64,000 nt of DNA from Pyrrhosoma nymphula (taxonomy: Eukaryota; Arthropoda; Insecta; Odonata; Coenagrionidae), in assembly GCA_963573305.1 (NCBI GenBank), contig OY754331.1, forward strand, positions 8,714,868 to 8,778,867, written 5' to 3'. Positions 46,087-58,332 of this stretch are shown here, piece after piece; position 1 is the first letter of the stretch; the number at the start of each line of letters is the position of its first letter. The translations under genes were made by a program, and so were the position numbers. Below the pieces are notes generated by a model that saw nothing but the letters and a program-made list of their open reading frames with translations, searched no databases and had not been told where the DNA came from.

Positions 46087-49000
46087 GGATGATCAGAATG
46101 GCTGGGAAAGCGCATGGAGAGAGTAGAGGAGTCGTAGCGATGAATTGAACAAGAGGAAGAGGAAACAACGTGGCCACCGGCGCCGAAAGATGCCGCCGCG
46201 ATTCATGCCATTGCGTCGGGGCAGCCACACGTCGGAGAAAATTTCCGTGTGGTACGGAGCGAGAATGCCAACTGCCCAGAGCGACGAGACCACGGTGGAC
46301 GGCGTTGGGGCCAAGGAGCGTGTTAAGACGGACGTGGAAGTCAGAAACGTCAAGTCAAGCTGGCTAGCATTGAAAGTAAGCAACTCCGTTTACTCGCTAT
46401 TTCCATCCACACTACGTCCTACACCCCAGGCATTGTTGCCTTCAAGAGTTTTTGCCCTCCCTTGAATACATTTTTCAAAGTCTAATATGACGCTCTTGAA
46501 ATCACCCCAGTCCAGAATTATAGATTTAGAAGTCCCTTGAACTGGTGGTTATTAAGCTAGGGTCAGCTCCGAAATTTAAAAATTAAAGTTTTCAAGGGTA
46601 ATTAACATTTTATGAATGAGCTTCCTTTAAGATAACGGCGATTAATCAGATTCAGTTGTCTTCATTTACGTTCTCTTATTTTGTACGAATGTAAAATATT
46701 TCAAGTTAAAACTGTCACTTTTTCCTTTACTTGCTGTCAAATTAACTCACCTCTTACATGAGTTATTCTGGCGATCCGTAAATCATTAATTGGAGACGAC
46801 GAATTTTGTTGAGAAAACGCGGTTTTTGCACCGCTAGTGAAGTTGAATATCTCAAACTTTTAAAACTAGTTAATATTATTACTCACGTTGTGTTCACTGT
46901 AGCTCTCCACTTCACCCATTGGTTAATTATTCTCTCTTGCTTCTCCATTATCTCATTTTCCCCCAATGAAATACATTTCATAAACTCCCATCTTCATTAA
47001 TTTACGGCGTAATTATTCCTTCCTGTTTCCATTCTGGCAATCCACGGTGTAGCAGAATAACAAACTCTCTTTTGATTATGCCTTTTAATCTTTCCTCAAA
47101 TTTCCGCCATGAAATTTTAATTGGTTCATCGTCAAGTAAGGCGAGTAAAAGCAGAATTTTGCGCTTTAAAAATCAAGAAATATTCCGCACTGGTTTGCGC
47201 TTTGATTTTCATCTCTTACCTCCACTCCACCCAAATTAAAACTACCGAAAATAAAAATCGATAGCATAACAACGATAACGTAGGCTTGCTTTATAGAATA
47301 AAGTCATTGTGCCTCCTATTATAAATTGGGAATGCTCTTTTTAATGTTAAAACTTTCAATTTAACCTGATAATAATTAATGGGTTTTTCTACGACGTTTT
47401 TGCATAGATAATTAACGTATGAACAACCAGACCTTTCTTAAGCTAAATTAATATTAATGATTACAGTTTCAATCAGTGCGGTAAGTTATGAGTCACAAAA
47501 ACATTTGCATGTAAGTATTTATGCAATCAAATTCCCTTTGATATTAAAAAGAAATTGGCGTCTACGCTTTAGGAATGGTTTGTGTTCAAGCTATTTTTTC
47601 TGCTCTTTCTGCTAACATGATAGTAGTTCTGCGGACACATTAATTTTTGCTCTTCAAAATTGTAGATTAGACTGTACCAGCATGAATGCCGTATTTATTC
47701 TTATCTTCTTTGGGGGAGGATCGTGATTCTTCATTACGAGCACACTGACTCACCTTACTGCTATTTCCTTCCGGGAAAGAAGCTTGAGAATGTGCTCATG
47801 ACTTATTCAGTGTTATCAGGTAGATTGAAACACTGCTCTTATTTGGGAGAGCGATTCAGCGGAACAGTAATGCAAACATTGCGCAGCAAGAAAGTTTGCT
47901 TTGTGAATAGTGGTAGCAAGTCATCATAATATTTCATTGACTTTGCCAAAGCTACGGTGTTGTTAATAAACGCTCATAAAATGCCTGGTGAAGCCCGAAG
48001 GTCATTAAATATTTCGTAAAAAGCTGCGTCCTCTCGTAAGCACATCGTCATCATCGATTATTTATAATGCTTCTGTATTGACATAGAGCTTCGCTTGTTT
48101 TGGCCTACGTTAGGCGAACACGCAAAACTATGCCTTAAACCAGCTTAAGACATAGTTTTCCCTGGCAGTGATGAGGACCGCTGCTGGCTGCAGTAGCCCC
48201 TAACTTTTTTTTGCTAGCGTAGCTACCCCGTGATAGTACATTTTCTTTTGACGTATCCTTTGGTACTCCAATCAGTTGGACTCTTCGCATTGATAGAATA
48301 TGCTTGAATCACTACAACCACCTTCTTTTCTTCCACTTTTCTCGCGTTCCCCTAAAGCAATTAAGTACATACCCACCCCGAGATCCAAGAATCCAATGAT
48401 TTTATTCTAGTGTCCCTGAAGACGATGGGGATGTCACTCGTGGAGACGATGGAAGCGAAGTGGAGAATCAGTCGCGGTGTGAAACCCGAAAGCTCTTCAT
48501 TCAATTGTGTCTTTGCGCATTTATGCTTTCGCAAAATAAGTTTATATTTTCTATAAAATTTTGCCTAGAGAGTTATCGTGTTGGTGAAAATTACCCCTTG
48601 CCACACAATCTAAAGGTGGCTTGAAGGGTTTTTATGGCGATTATAGATTTAAAAGTATAGATACTCTTTTTTGATCAGCCTGTGGTTACGAAATATAAAT
48701 ACATTAGAGATACTTATTGAGGATTCTTTCGTTGATTAGAGGGATTGGTAGGGCGTCCTATTCGGCTTCCTTGGGAGAATAGTGAATGGGTCCAAGGACT
48801 GTGGTAGAGTGTGTACCCGGTATACTGAGCGAGTGAGTGAGGGATTGAGAGAATGAGGGAGAGAGGACGCCCTGAGGAGTCAAAAGGGATGAAGATGGAG
48901 TCGCCGTGAATCGGAGAGGAAGACGGATAGGCTGGTGGGAGACACGGCGGGAAGAGTTCCGGGGGCTTCGAGGGTTCAAGGGGAGAAAGCCAAGGAGTGG

Positions 49001-49739
49001 GTGAGAGACGAGAGAACCCTAGGGTCATTAGCGAGAGGGAGCGAGGGAAAAGGGAACGGGGTGTGCCTTCTTAGGGTAGGGTGGGGTAGTGGGGGTGTAT
49101 ATGTGTGTCTGGGAGATATTCGTGTTTTGCCTCAGGGAATTTTGGGATTGGGTTGTGGGGTTGATAGAGTGTGTGCGAGGGAGAGGGTGGGATGCCTCGA
49201 AGAAGAAGACTGGCAGCATGCTACATGCTACAGCAGCTATTTATCCTTTATACCGTGCGGGGCCACAATCATCTGCATCAACATACTTTATACAGCCGAT
49301 AGGCGCTGCAGGAGCGTGCGGAAAGGGATGTTAATTATTAGCACACCAGCAATGAAGAAGGGAGGGAATAGGAAAAAAGTATCTAGGGAAAGGATGGAAG
49401 CGACTTCCTCGTTTACGGAGTATCTTAGTGTCTCGATCACTTTGTTACAGTCACTAAACTTGTTTAGAAAAGTGGAAACCCTATCCTCCTTTCTACGAAG
49501 GGGATCAGCCTGGCAGTGTATCTCTCTCATAGTGGGGCCAAAGAAGGGAGATGTCGATATATCGGAACAAGAGAAGAGGTTTGAGGGGGTGTGAGGACAA
49601 GAAAGATTCCTGTACAAGGCAGAGAAATAGATTGGCACATGAGGGGCTGAATCGGATTTCCTCAGCTCAACCCTTGGTTTGTTGGAAAAAGCGGTCGTTG
49701 AAGGAAAACGCGTTATGCATGAGTGTGAAATGAGATGGA
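46087..49739. other. Non-coding; no gene recognised
   Basis: It contains a CpG-rich patch at 46140-46380 and a purine-rich, GC-richer segment at about 48720-49640. The latter has the window's second-longest plus-strand ORF (48935-49594, 219 codons) with low-complexity Gly/Arg-rich composition and an overlapping 116-residue minus ORF (49288-49638). Neither is recognisable. The 3' limit of the Penelope-like element may extend into this segment, but I cannot see motifs for it. Confidence 0.4.
48124..48159. repeat. Perfect-length hairpin with 15-nt arms
   Basis: AAAACTATGCCTTAA (48124-48138) and TTAAGACATAGTTTT (48145-48159) pair with one mismatch around the loop ACCAGC. Could be an RNA hairpin or a small inverted repeat. 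Confidence 0.6.
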
Positions 49740-50541
49740 TCAGTTAGAAATCAGAGCTGGAAATAAGAGGAGGGCGGGCATGAAGATAGTAACGAAGATG
49801 ATTTAGGCCTTCAGAATGCGGAACTGACGTATAGAGAGAGGTGAAAATCTCAGATGTCTGTGTCTTTGGAAAAGGGAGTGATTGAGGTAGTTCAAGGAAA
49901 TGGAAATCATTGATACAACAGGTTAGGGAATGGACAATTCGGTGTAGGAGATAATCAACGAAAGTGAAAATGCGTTCGGTGGGGGAGTGGTAAGAAGAGA
50001 ATAACGGTCGGCCCGGGTTTTTAGGTTTGTGGATTTTAGGAAGGATAGAGAAGTGATGCTTATGGGGGTGAGGAGACAGCAAGGCTATAACACTGCAAGT
50101 GAGGCCTTCTTCGGGACTTTTTTCCTGAAGGAAAGATATGAACTCCGCGTGGAATCCAGGGTGTAGATCTGTGAAAATGGGCGCGGTAGGAGGAGGGGCG
50201 AGAGATTTGTCTGAGAGCTTCAGCGATGTAATCTAAGGAGTCAAGCACTACCACCGTGAAGCCTTTATCAGAAGGAGTGACGACTATGTTGGGATTACCA
50301 CTGAAATTTTTAAGGGTTACGCTTTCAGCCGTGGTGAAGTTAGGTGGGGTATAAAAGGATTTGAGTAGGGAAGGATCGCACATTTTAGAAAGGAGGAGGT
50401 CAGTGAAAATGCCAACGGGATGATTGCGAGAGGTTTTGGTTCATAAGGTGAAGGAGGCTTGATCTTGGAGAGGGCAGGCTAAAATTTTCGATATGAATAC
50501 GTAGAAGATGATTGGTTGGACATTTGTTGGTCCCAAAAGAA
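49740..50541 (-). pseudogene. Penelope-like element reverse transcriptase fragment A
   Basis: Penelope-like retroelements encode an RT related to telomerase, usually with a GIY-YIG nuclease. Minus-strand pieces: NIVVTPSDKGFTVVVLDSLD followed by YIAEALRQI (within 50383-50060), then SILPKIHKP, GRPLFSSYHSPTERIFTFVD and SLYTSVPHSEGLNHLRYYL (within 50082-49744). LPKIHKP, the RP(I/L).S block and PTE.I..FVD are standard early RT blocks of this class. The RT breaks off before the YxDD catalytic block, and a frameshift separates the two pieces. No nuclease domain seen. Overlaps in sequence with fragment B. Confidence 0.82.
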
Positions 50542-51065
50542 TAAGATAAGAAAAATCTGGATACACGAGGAAATACTTTTGCGTTTAAATATTTTAATGG
50601 CGATTTCCCTAATTACACCCAATTATTATGTTCTATTATCATAAAGCTGTAATTTCATTTAATTCTACCAATATTTTCTGATCCATTCGTAGACTCTTGT
50701 GACGACATTTATTCATTACCGTATAAAATTTCCCTTGTTTGACAATCATCTCTGAGTTCTGCCCTCTTCTCATTCTATTTCCAATATACGTATCTTGTCC
50801 ACGGATTAAAATTTTGTAATTGACCTTTGCTATTTCGGCTTTCCCATTCATAGTCGAACCCTTTCACCTTAAGGCACCACAGCACGGAAATAGTTGGCCA
50901 CTTGCAGCATATCGCCCTCCCGAGGCCAATACTTCTGTTACAACTCTTACATTCCGCCGTTCTTAAACCACTTTCTTCTCCGCAAGTGTTTCCACCCCTG
51001 AATGACCCTGGTAATACTCGACCCTTCCACTGAAGAGGAATAAAATATCCTCAAATATTTTTCAG
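50540..51065. repeat. 526-bp repeat X, copy 1
   Basis: About 99% identical to 52149-52674 and the same length; the differences I noticed are two C/T changes (ACTCTTAC/ACTCCTAC and AATACTCG/AATATTCG). It separates the two Penelope-like fragments. Junctions share 2-base overlaps (AA on the left, AG on the right) with the neighbouring Penelope sequence. It encodes a 70-residue minus ORF (50639-50851), preserved in both copies, of no recognisable family. Confidence 0.9.
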
Positions 51066-52048
51066 GAAGGATAGAGAAGTGATGCTTATGGGGGTGAGGA
51101 GACAGCAAGGCTATAACACTGCAAGTGAGGCCTTCTTCGGGACTTTTTTCCTGAAGGAAAGATATGAACTCCGCGTGGAATCCAGGGTGTAGATCTGTGA
51201 AAATGGGCGCGGTAGGAGGAGGGGCGAGAGATTTGTCTGAGAGCTTCAGCGATGTAATCTGAGGATTCAAGCACTACCACCAAGCACTACCAAAAGGATT
51301 TGAGTAGGGAAGGATCGCACATTTTAGAAAGGAGGAGGTCAGTGAAAATGCCAACGGGATGATTGCGAGAGGTTTTGGTTCATAAGGTGAAGGAGGCTTG
51401 ATCTTGGAGAGGGCAGGCTAAAATTTTCGATATGAATACGTAGAAGATGATTGGTTGGACATTTGTTGGTCCCAAAAGAATTTCCACTTCGGCAGAAATT
51501 GAGTGTGTCGGTAGGGAGGTTGAGAGGATTATTTCTACGAGTGGGGGAGAGAGACAAATATTTGCTGAGAACATAAATTTCGTCGTCAGTCAAGGGATAA
51601 GAGGAGAGGTTTACGGCTGTTTGTTGTTGGGACTCGGAGGTGTTCACAGTGCTGTGAGAAGGTGGGGGTGGAGGGTCGTTGTGTTACCGAAGGAGCTGTG
51701 GAAAGTCATGGGTGGTGGGAGGGATGGAGCTTTAGAACGGTAGCAAAATCGGGTTTTTAAAGGAGTAATGACGGGAGACAGGAGGGTTGGCAATGTGCAA
51801 TGGTAGGTGAAGTCCTTGGTACGAGAAGGAAGCGTAGAGGGATGAAAGCTTCCTAAGAGATTTTTGGCGTCTGAAGGTGAGAGAGCGGAGAACAGTAGTA
51901 ATAATCTTATTGATATTGGGAAGAAATTGACGGAAAGTAAGATTGATAAAGCTAATAAGGGATTCGATCGGTTGATATTGGTATATAATTCGGCATCAAG
52001 AGAGAGATAGAGAGAGAGATAAATGGCGGCATGATCGCCGAAACGTCC
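51064..52048 (-). pseudogene. Penelope-like element fragment B (N-terminal region and start of RT)
   Basis: 51064-51480 repeats fragment A (50038-50541) at about 99% identity, except for a deletion of roughly 87 bases near 51280-51293. Past it, 51481 to about 52000 continues upstream sequence absent from fragment A: minus-strand NLSSYPLTDDEIYVLSKYLS (within 51647-51339), a conserved pre-RT block of Penelope-like elements, and, further 5', a helical stretch (INKIITTVLRSLTF) typical of the N-terminus. Frameshifts break it. RT sequence stops abruptly at 51064 where repeat X copy 1 begins. Near 52020-52044 the plus strand has a GGCG/CGCC hairpin followed by GAAAC, resembling the hammerhead-like family. 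Confidence 0.78.
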
Positions 52049-52148
52049 ATAGATGTTTGAGTGAGTGTCCTTTCGATTTATCTTCGCGTGTCTGTGTTTT
52101 TAAAATTATATTTATGTTTGTGCACTACATTCGCCGAGTAGATTTTCT

Positions 52149-52674
52149 AATAAGATAAGAAAAATCTGGATACACGAGGAAATACTTTTGCGTTTAAATA
52201 TTTTAATGGCGATTTCCCTAATTACACCCAATTATTATGTTCTATTATCATAAAGCTGTAATTTCATTTAATTCTACCAATATTTTCTGATCCATTCGTA
52301 GACTCTTGTGACGACATTTATTCATTACCGTATAAAATTTCCCTTGTTTGACAATCATCTCTGAGTTCTGCCCTCTTCTCATTCTATTTCCAATATACGT
52401 ATCTTGTCCACGGATTAAAATTTTGTAATTGACCTTTGCTATTTCGGCTTTCCCATTCATAGTCGAACCCTTTCACCTTAAGGCACCACAGCACGGAAAT
52501 AGTTGGCCACTTGCAGCATATCGCCCTCCCGAGGCCAATACTTCTGTTACAACTCCTACATTCCGCCGTTCTTAAACCACTTTCTTCTCCGCAAGTGTTT
52601 CCACCCCTGAATGACCCTGGTAATATTCGACCCTTCCACTGAAGAGGAATAAAATATCCTCAAATATTTTTCAG
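52149..52674. repeat. 526-bp repeat X, copy 2
   Basis: Nearly identical partner of 50540-51065, containing the same 70-codon minus ORF (52248-52460). It lies at the 5' side of Penelope-like fragment B, so in minus-strand order the array reads X, fragment B, X, fragment A. This suggests that X is part of the element's repeated terminal region or that a segment was duplicated in tandem. Confidence 0.9.
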
Positions 52675-55600
52675 CATTATTAAAGTTATATTTTTACATC
52701 ATTCCAAAGTTTGTTTGGTTTAACTACTCATTTGCTATTTATTTTTGCATATTTGCTTTCAGTTTAAATTCTATTTTGGAAGAGCACACTTACATTAAGT
52801 TTTTGATTATTATAAAAAAACCTACATCCGCAAAGTTTTCCTTCGTAATATCGTCTCGGACTTGGAACTTTTCTGTTGTTAAATATCATATTACAATTCG
52901 TTTTCCCGTATCAAGGCAATCTCGGTAAGTATTGAGCTAGCTGGAAAATTTAAAACTTAAGACTATATTATATTCTTATCGTAAATCTACTCCTACTCAC
53001 CCTCAGAAAATAATGTTTCGAACGTCTGACACTTTTCTCGAGATAAATACTAAAGTGGTGGGAGAGAATTGTTGATTGAGAGCAAAAGGAGGAAAGAATT
53101 GGGGAAGGGGAAAGGGACGGAGGTGGAAAAAGGATAGATTAATACGTATCTAGTTTCTCTATAACGAAGTCTCAAAGAAAACTTCCCACGGAAAGAGTAA
53201 AGAATACAAAATAAAAAATTTCTCAGCTAGAAAAAAACGAAACCTTGTTCCATTCATTTACACGAGCCTGTTCACGTATACTCGGATACTAAATGCCCAA
53301 AGAGTGAGGGGTACGAACTAATCGTTCTCAAAATTCAAGAGGGGAAAAAGAATTTGGCGCGAGGTACGCGTATAAAATAGCGTTGATGTGTCGGGTTCAG
53401 GGTTCATTTTTAAGGTCTCTGGAGTTCTTATTGGCACGGTGAGTAGTTTATATTGATCTCTCACAAGGGTCTAGTTCAGAAACCCATTACTGTCAGGATT
53501 AAGGTGAACTTTATCCGAATCTTCTTGTGTACCACCCGAAGGTTTTGAAGTGGAGAATGCTTTTACATAGATCGGATTTCATGTAAAAGATTGCATCCTT
53601 TATGCCTTTCAGAAAAGTTTAAGATTAAGCTGAAATTTCAAAAGCAGATTTCTCACCTTGTTCTCTCCAATATGTACCAATAGCATTTTTTCGAACTCCC
53701 ATCATACCTGTGGCATAATTCAAGTACCAAACGTGATAACATTATACCAGCACACAGTCCCATATTACCCCCACAAAAGTTGATGCGCAAATTGTGGAAT
53801 ACACAGGGACACTCGAGCGGCACTCATTGCCACGTTTCACGAAGCACATTCATCTTCTTTATGAGGTTATCACTCTGGAGTCAAGTCTCATTCTCAAATG
53901 TGTGTACGTGAATAGGTCCAAAATAATTTAACTGAAGGAAATATTCTCCTTCGACCATTCTGTTTTTGTTGTGCAGAGATGAAAGAACGTAAATAGATGC
54001 GCCCACTAGAAAGCAGTTATTTTCTACGTCGGCATCTCGGTTCCGATAGCTCACACCACCATCTCAAGCATCACTCTGACTGTTCATCACAGAACTTAAC
54101 GATCGTTGGGTATTTACTGGGGTCAGGCTCATTGTTGCCACATTTCACTCCTCACCGACTCTCACTTGAGGAGCCGTTCATTCTCAATGGCACAAATCCG
54201 GCAACATTGAACCCCGACCTCTTGAATCGAAAGCAGAGTTTCTTAAATGTGGTTCTGCCCCGTCTAGCCACCGAGTTGATTAGATTCGGCGAATGTGGCT
54301 TAGTGATAGCTGGTGTGTCCTTTTCAGTTGACATAATGTTTGCCCATAAATATATTAGCAATTTTTTTACGACAGAGTAACATACTGAAAAGTGGAAAAT
54401 ACCCGATTATTCCTGATCTTTTTCTTAATTTATTTACTGCGGCAAAAAAATCTCACAAAGATTCCATTCCTATTTCGATGTTTGTAATGGTGGAGAGCTG
54501 ACTTTACTCCAGCCAGCATTCGACTTGAAAAATGACAGTACTTTTGTCTAATTCTATCACCTACGTCAGTAATGCTCTCTTAAAAGCTAATGCCAATGGT
54601 GAAGGTAGCAATTATAGAACGTGGGGGATCTATTTCAGCTGTTTTGCGATCTATTTGCACATCGCATAAGTCACCTAATTCGAAAACCGTTGGCCTAATG
54701 ATGGAAGAATGCCTATTTATTATGTTAAAATGCTATGTCAACTTTAAATTAGCCATTATTGAAGTATTTGATGTGATATTTTATGCTTCTTAACCTCCAA
54801 GCACGTTCCCCTTAGCGTACCACAATTTCGGAGCCATTCGTATTTTTCATTCACAAATTCGGTTTCTGCAACAAGGAAGGTAGCATATATATATGCTATT
54901 ATTTACATCGAGTCCAAGAAAATGTTCCGGCGAAAACTTAGGTGAAGCCATTATGGCGACCCTACTTGTCAAGTGGTATCTTTCGCCCAGTTATTCCCCC
55001 CTGCCGAACGGCTGACCCCTCAACGGCGCTTACCCTTCGAATACCCTGAACTCTTGGAGAGTCAAATACTGATCTGCAGGGCAAACCGGAAAGTCCGATC
55101 GTGCCCACGTTATCCATCGCATGGCGAGTGGCATAAAGCCGCGTGACGGTATTCCACGCCCAAGCGATCCGAAAGGACGCAGGCAGCTGGAGGAAGGCGA
55201 CTTACGATATTCCCCTTAACTTATCCGGATTTGCTCTCGGCCTATCGCCACCGGTCCGGCCCTCCCTCTTCATCCTGACCACGGCCGCAGTAATTTACCT
55301 CCACGCCCTCTCAGGGAAACGAGGAGAGTGCAAAAAAGCACAAAAGGAAGGATAAACGCGAAGGAGCGAAATCCCTCCTTTGCTAGGGCTCACGCCACAG
55401 GCTTGGAGGGCGGGAGGGAGGGAGAATGGCGTGGAGAGTAGAAGGGGTAGAAGAGGAGAGGATTTGATGTGAGTAGAGCGTAGAGAGAGGAGTGGATGCT
55501 GGGTGTGGGACGCGCGATTTGGGTCCAGGATAAGACGAGGGACTGCCTCGTTGGATGAGCGTGCGATGGAGGGTTAAATGGGATGGAGGGAAATGGATGG

Positions 55601-57949
55601 GAAAGAGGGAAAGACGCGAAGGACCACGAGAGAGAGGGCTTTGGGAGGGAGTCAAAGCGGCGAACGGTTGATGGAGAGGACTGGAATTTGTTCGGAGGGA
55701 GGAGCTTAGGAGGAGGAGGAGCCGATTTTTCGGCGCTCGAATAGCCTCCCCCCCCGAACGGCAGATGAACTTCTTTATGACCTCTCACCCCGCGCGCCAC
55801 TCCATTCCCTCTTACCTTACGGTCCATTCGCGAAGGCGGTGGGCTCTTTATATTTACAGAAGAGAACGAGAGAGTCCTTGAAGAAACTTATTCGTTAATG
55901 CATTCATGAATAGTTTTAAGATCATCTCTGGTGCGCAGTGCGAATTAATTGCCAACACATCATTAGGATGTCTACATGGCCAAAAACAATTACCAACTAT
56001 TATAAACAACATCAACGAACGCGAGGAAACTTCATCTAAATCTACAAAATACTCTGCAAGCTACCTCAGAGGTTTGTGGCAGGGAGTGAGTATTCACCAG
56101 CATGCGTTACAATATACCCTAAAGTTAGTGTAACTACGACTAATTATGCATTAGCATAAATCGCTAATGCTTATCACGAGGCGAAGCCTCACAAGCATGC
56201 ACTACTACACTACAGATATTATCACAATGGAGAGGGACCATTAATATACATGTATTTTGTAACTACACAAATGGACAACTTGACCATGTACGTAGGTACC
56301 ATCGAGTAAACGACGCGTCGCCTATGTTTAAACTTCCTCTAGTTAAAAAAAAAATAGCTGACAGTTTTTTATTAATTGCGGCCATCGTTTGGTGTTTCAT
56401 CGCACATGCGTAACGATGTTTCCTCTACCAGAATAATTCTCGCATCGAGTTGCCGTAAATGAGACCACCTTGACTGCTATCTTTGAAACTACGTGACATG
56501 TGTATAAGAAAGAGGTGTGCATGTAGAATATAAATATAACCAGCAATCGCTTAGCAGGTACTTCTTAACTTTGAGGATATGGACGTCTAGTGCGACCCAA
56601 TAATTATTTAATAGTATTAGGTTAATAAATAATTTTTAGTGTAATAAAATAAGGTTTAAAAAAGCTAAATGTGGTCATTGTTTCATCTAGGTGCACCGAA
56701 TGTTCAACAGAGCCTCAATGAATGACTCCGATAATCGGCAATGGCGAAATACCATAAAGAGAAACGAATTTATTTCGAGCTGTGTGCAGCCTTCAGCATC
56801 GGACGAGAAAGCTTGGATTTGCAAAAGTGAGTATGATCATAAACGGTGAAAAAATAATCTGCATTATAAAAGCAATAATAGTGACAATGCAACGATTGAT
56901 GAGTAATGATTGCTTCTCTAAGAGAATAACAGCTTCAATACAAACGGAAGTGACTATGGCACTGTTGCTACAGTGAATAAAGTTAGGGGCAGCTAGCATT
57001 GCATAAACTAATAGATAAAATAGTAGAAATTTTTTAAATATCTCCATTAGGAATTGGGCATTCAGCATTAACTCACTCTAATCTGTTCGCAGAGGATAAA
57101 ACTTCTCCCCGCTGTCTTGAGCGCAACTCGCTCCAGTCAGTAAAACATATATGAACAGAATGGTTAATGTCCTCGGCCCTACGTCAGAGATTAAATATTG
57201 ACGAAAGCTAATCATTGGTTCTAAGCAACAACCCGGATGCATTTAATAGAGTTATTGCTTATATTAAAGATGCAGACATTTTATACCTTCTGTAAGTACT
57301 ATACTTTTCCCCCTCACTGTCTACTTCCGCTGACTATACACGATGATATTATTTGTACGTGAATAGTTGATTATTGTCTTTTCTTTCACTTTGATAAGCA
57401 ATGTACATTGTGTGGTGCAATAATAACCTCGATGTTGTCACACCCTTATAAAGTATGCTACTAATACTACTACAGAGTAGGACTTTCAGGGGAATAGCGA
57501 TGATACCTCAAGTGCTTCATTAAATAGCTCAGAATTCACCGTGTGCTATTTAGCAAAAGATGCTTTTGGCGAGCCATTACTACCATTAGAACCTCCAAAG
57601 GGACTTGATGGCTGCTAGTAGTTGCCAGCCCAGACGATGAGGCCCCTTCATGGGTCAGGATAAGGGTGATGGTAGGGTACGAAGGAAGTACACTTGAAGT
57701 GAGCATGTGACCGTGTAATGGTGCGATGAAGGAAGAGGCGGGGTGGCGTCCCACTGACGTGTGTTCTCTTTGACGTTCGCCATCTATTCATTCCATCCTG
57801 TTTCGCTCAGCTTCCTCGTCACACCTTCCTAAATTTGCAGTTAGGAGGCAGGAAGACCCTATAATCTCCCATTGAAATATTAAGCTTTCGGCCAGGTGCT
57901 GAGCAATCTTCAAATGTGCAGCATGTTTTTTTTTGCTTTGCATACCCGA
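52675..57949. other. Non-coding; GC-rich island at about 54950-55830
   Basis: Apart from the candidate promoter at 53371-53440, I see no gene. A 127-residue plus ORF (53997-54380) and ORFs in the GC-rich island (145 residues or fewer) show no domain. A 91-residue minus ORF (56793-57068) is hydrophobic (see findings). Confidence 0.4.
53371..53440 (+). promoter_or_regulatory. Candidate TATA promoter with short non-coding first exon
   Basis: TATAAAAT (53371-53378) lies 28 bases before the A of TTCAGGG (A at 53399) and 35 before the A of TTCATTTT (A at 53406, matching TCAKTY). A consensus splice donor follows: CACG|GTGAGTAG, with the GT at 53439-53440. The layout (TATA, start, 33-40-nt leader, strong donor) is common in insect genes such as cuticle-protein genes. 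The leader has no ATG and no downstream exon could be identified, so this is only a candidate. Confidence 0.28.
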
Positions 57950-58065
57950 GGCGAACCTTAAGCGACATGTGGAGGCTTTTCATTTCTGTGAAAATTGAAA
58001 TTCTTTTCAATTTTACCTGTGGAATGAAAAGCCTTCACAGGAAGCACAGTTAAGGCACATCTTTT
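57950..58065. repeat. Imperfect foldback repeat
   Basis: The core arms about 57969-57999 and 58005-58039 (TGTGGAGGCTTTTCATTTCT against GAATGAAAAGCCTTCACA inverted, and AAAATTGAA against TTCAATTTT) pair around a 5-base loop. Weaker pairing extends outward (CTTAAG/CTTAA region). No coding capacity. Confidence 0.7.
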
Positions 58066-58332
58066 GTTACTATGGGTAGATCTCTTCATGGCAAGACACA
58101 TTTTACCAAGTTCTCTTTAGTGCGGAATGAAAGATATTTGCGAGGAATGCAAGGACATTTGACCGCTAAAGGCAAGTCATTGACTTTGCCATCTAAGGAC
58201 TATAAATAACGTGAATTTTCCGAACTGATCAAATATTTTGACGCATTATCATCTCAAATTTGGACTAATTTTGAGGAAACTGGTACTAGCCACGGTAGTA
58301 ACCTTTACAGAGTCACCCGCAAGTGCACATAA

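Noticed and set aside
45753..46093. GATGATC direct repeat as a target-site duplication of MITE copy 2
   Set aside because: The right copy is offset by two bases from the element edge, so the repeat does not abut both ends.
48935..49594. 219-codon plus-strand ORF as a host gene
   Set aside because: Gly/Arg-rich low-complexity composition in a purine-rich segment, an overlapping minus-strand ORF of similar length over part of it, and no domain or splice structure.
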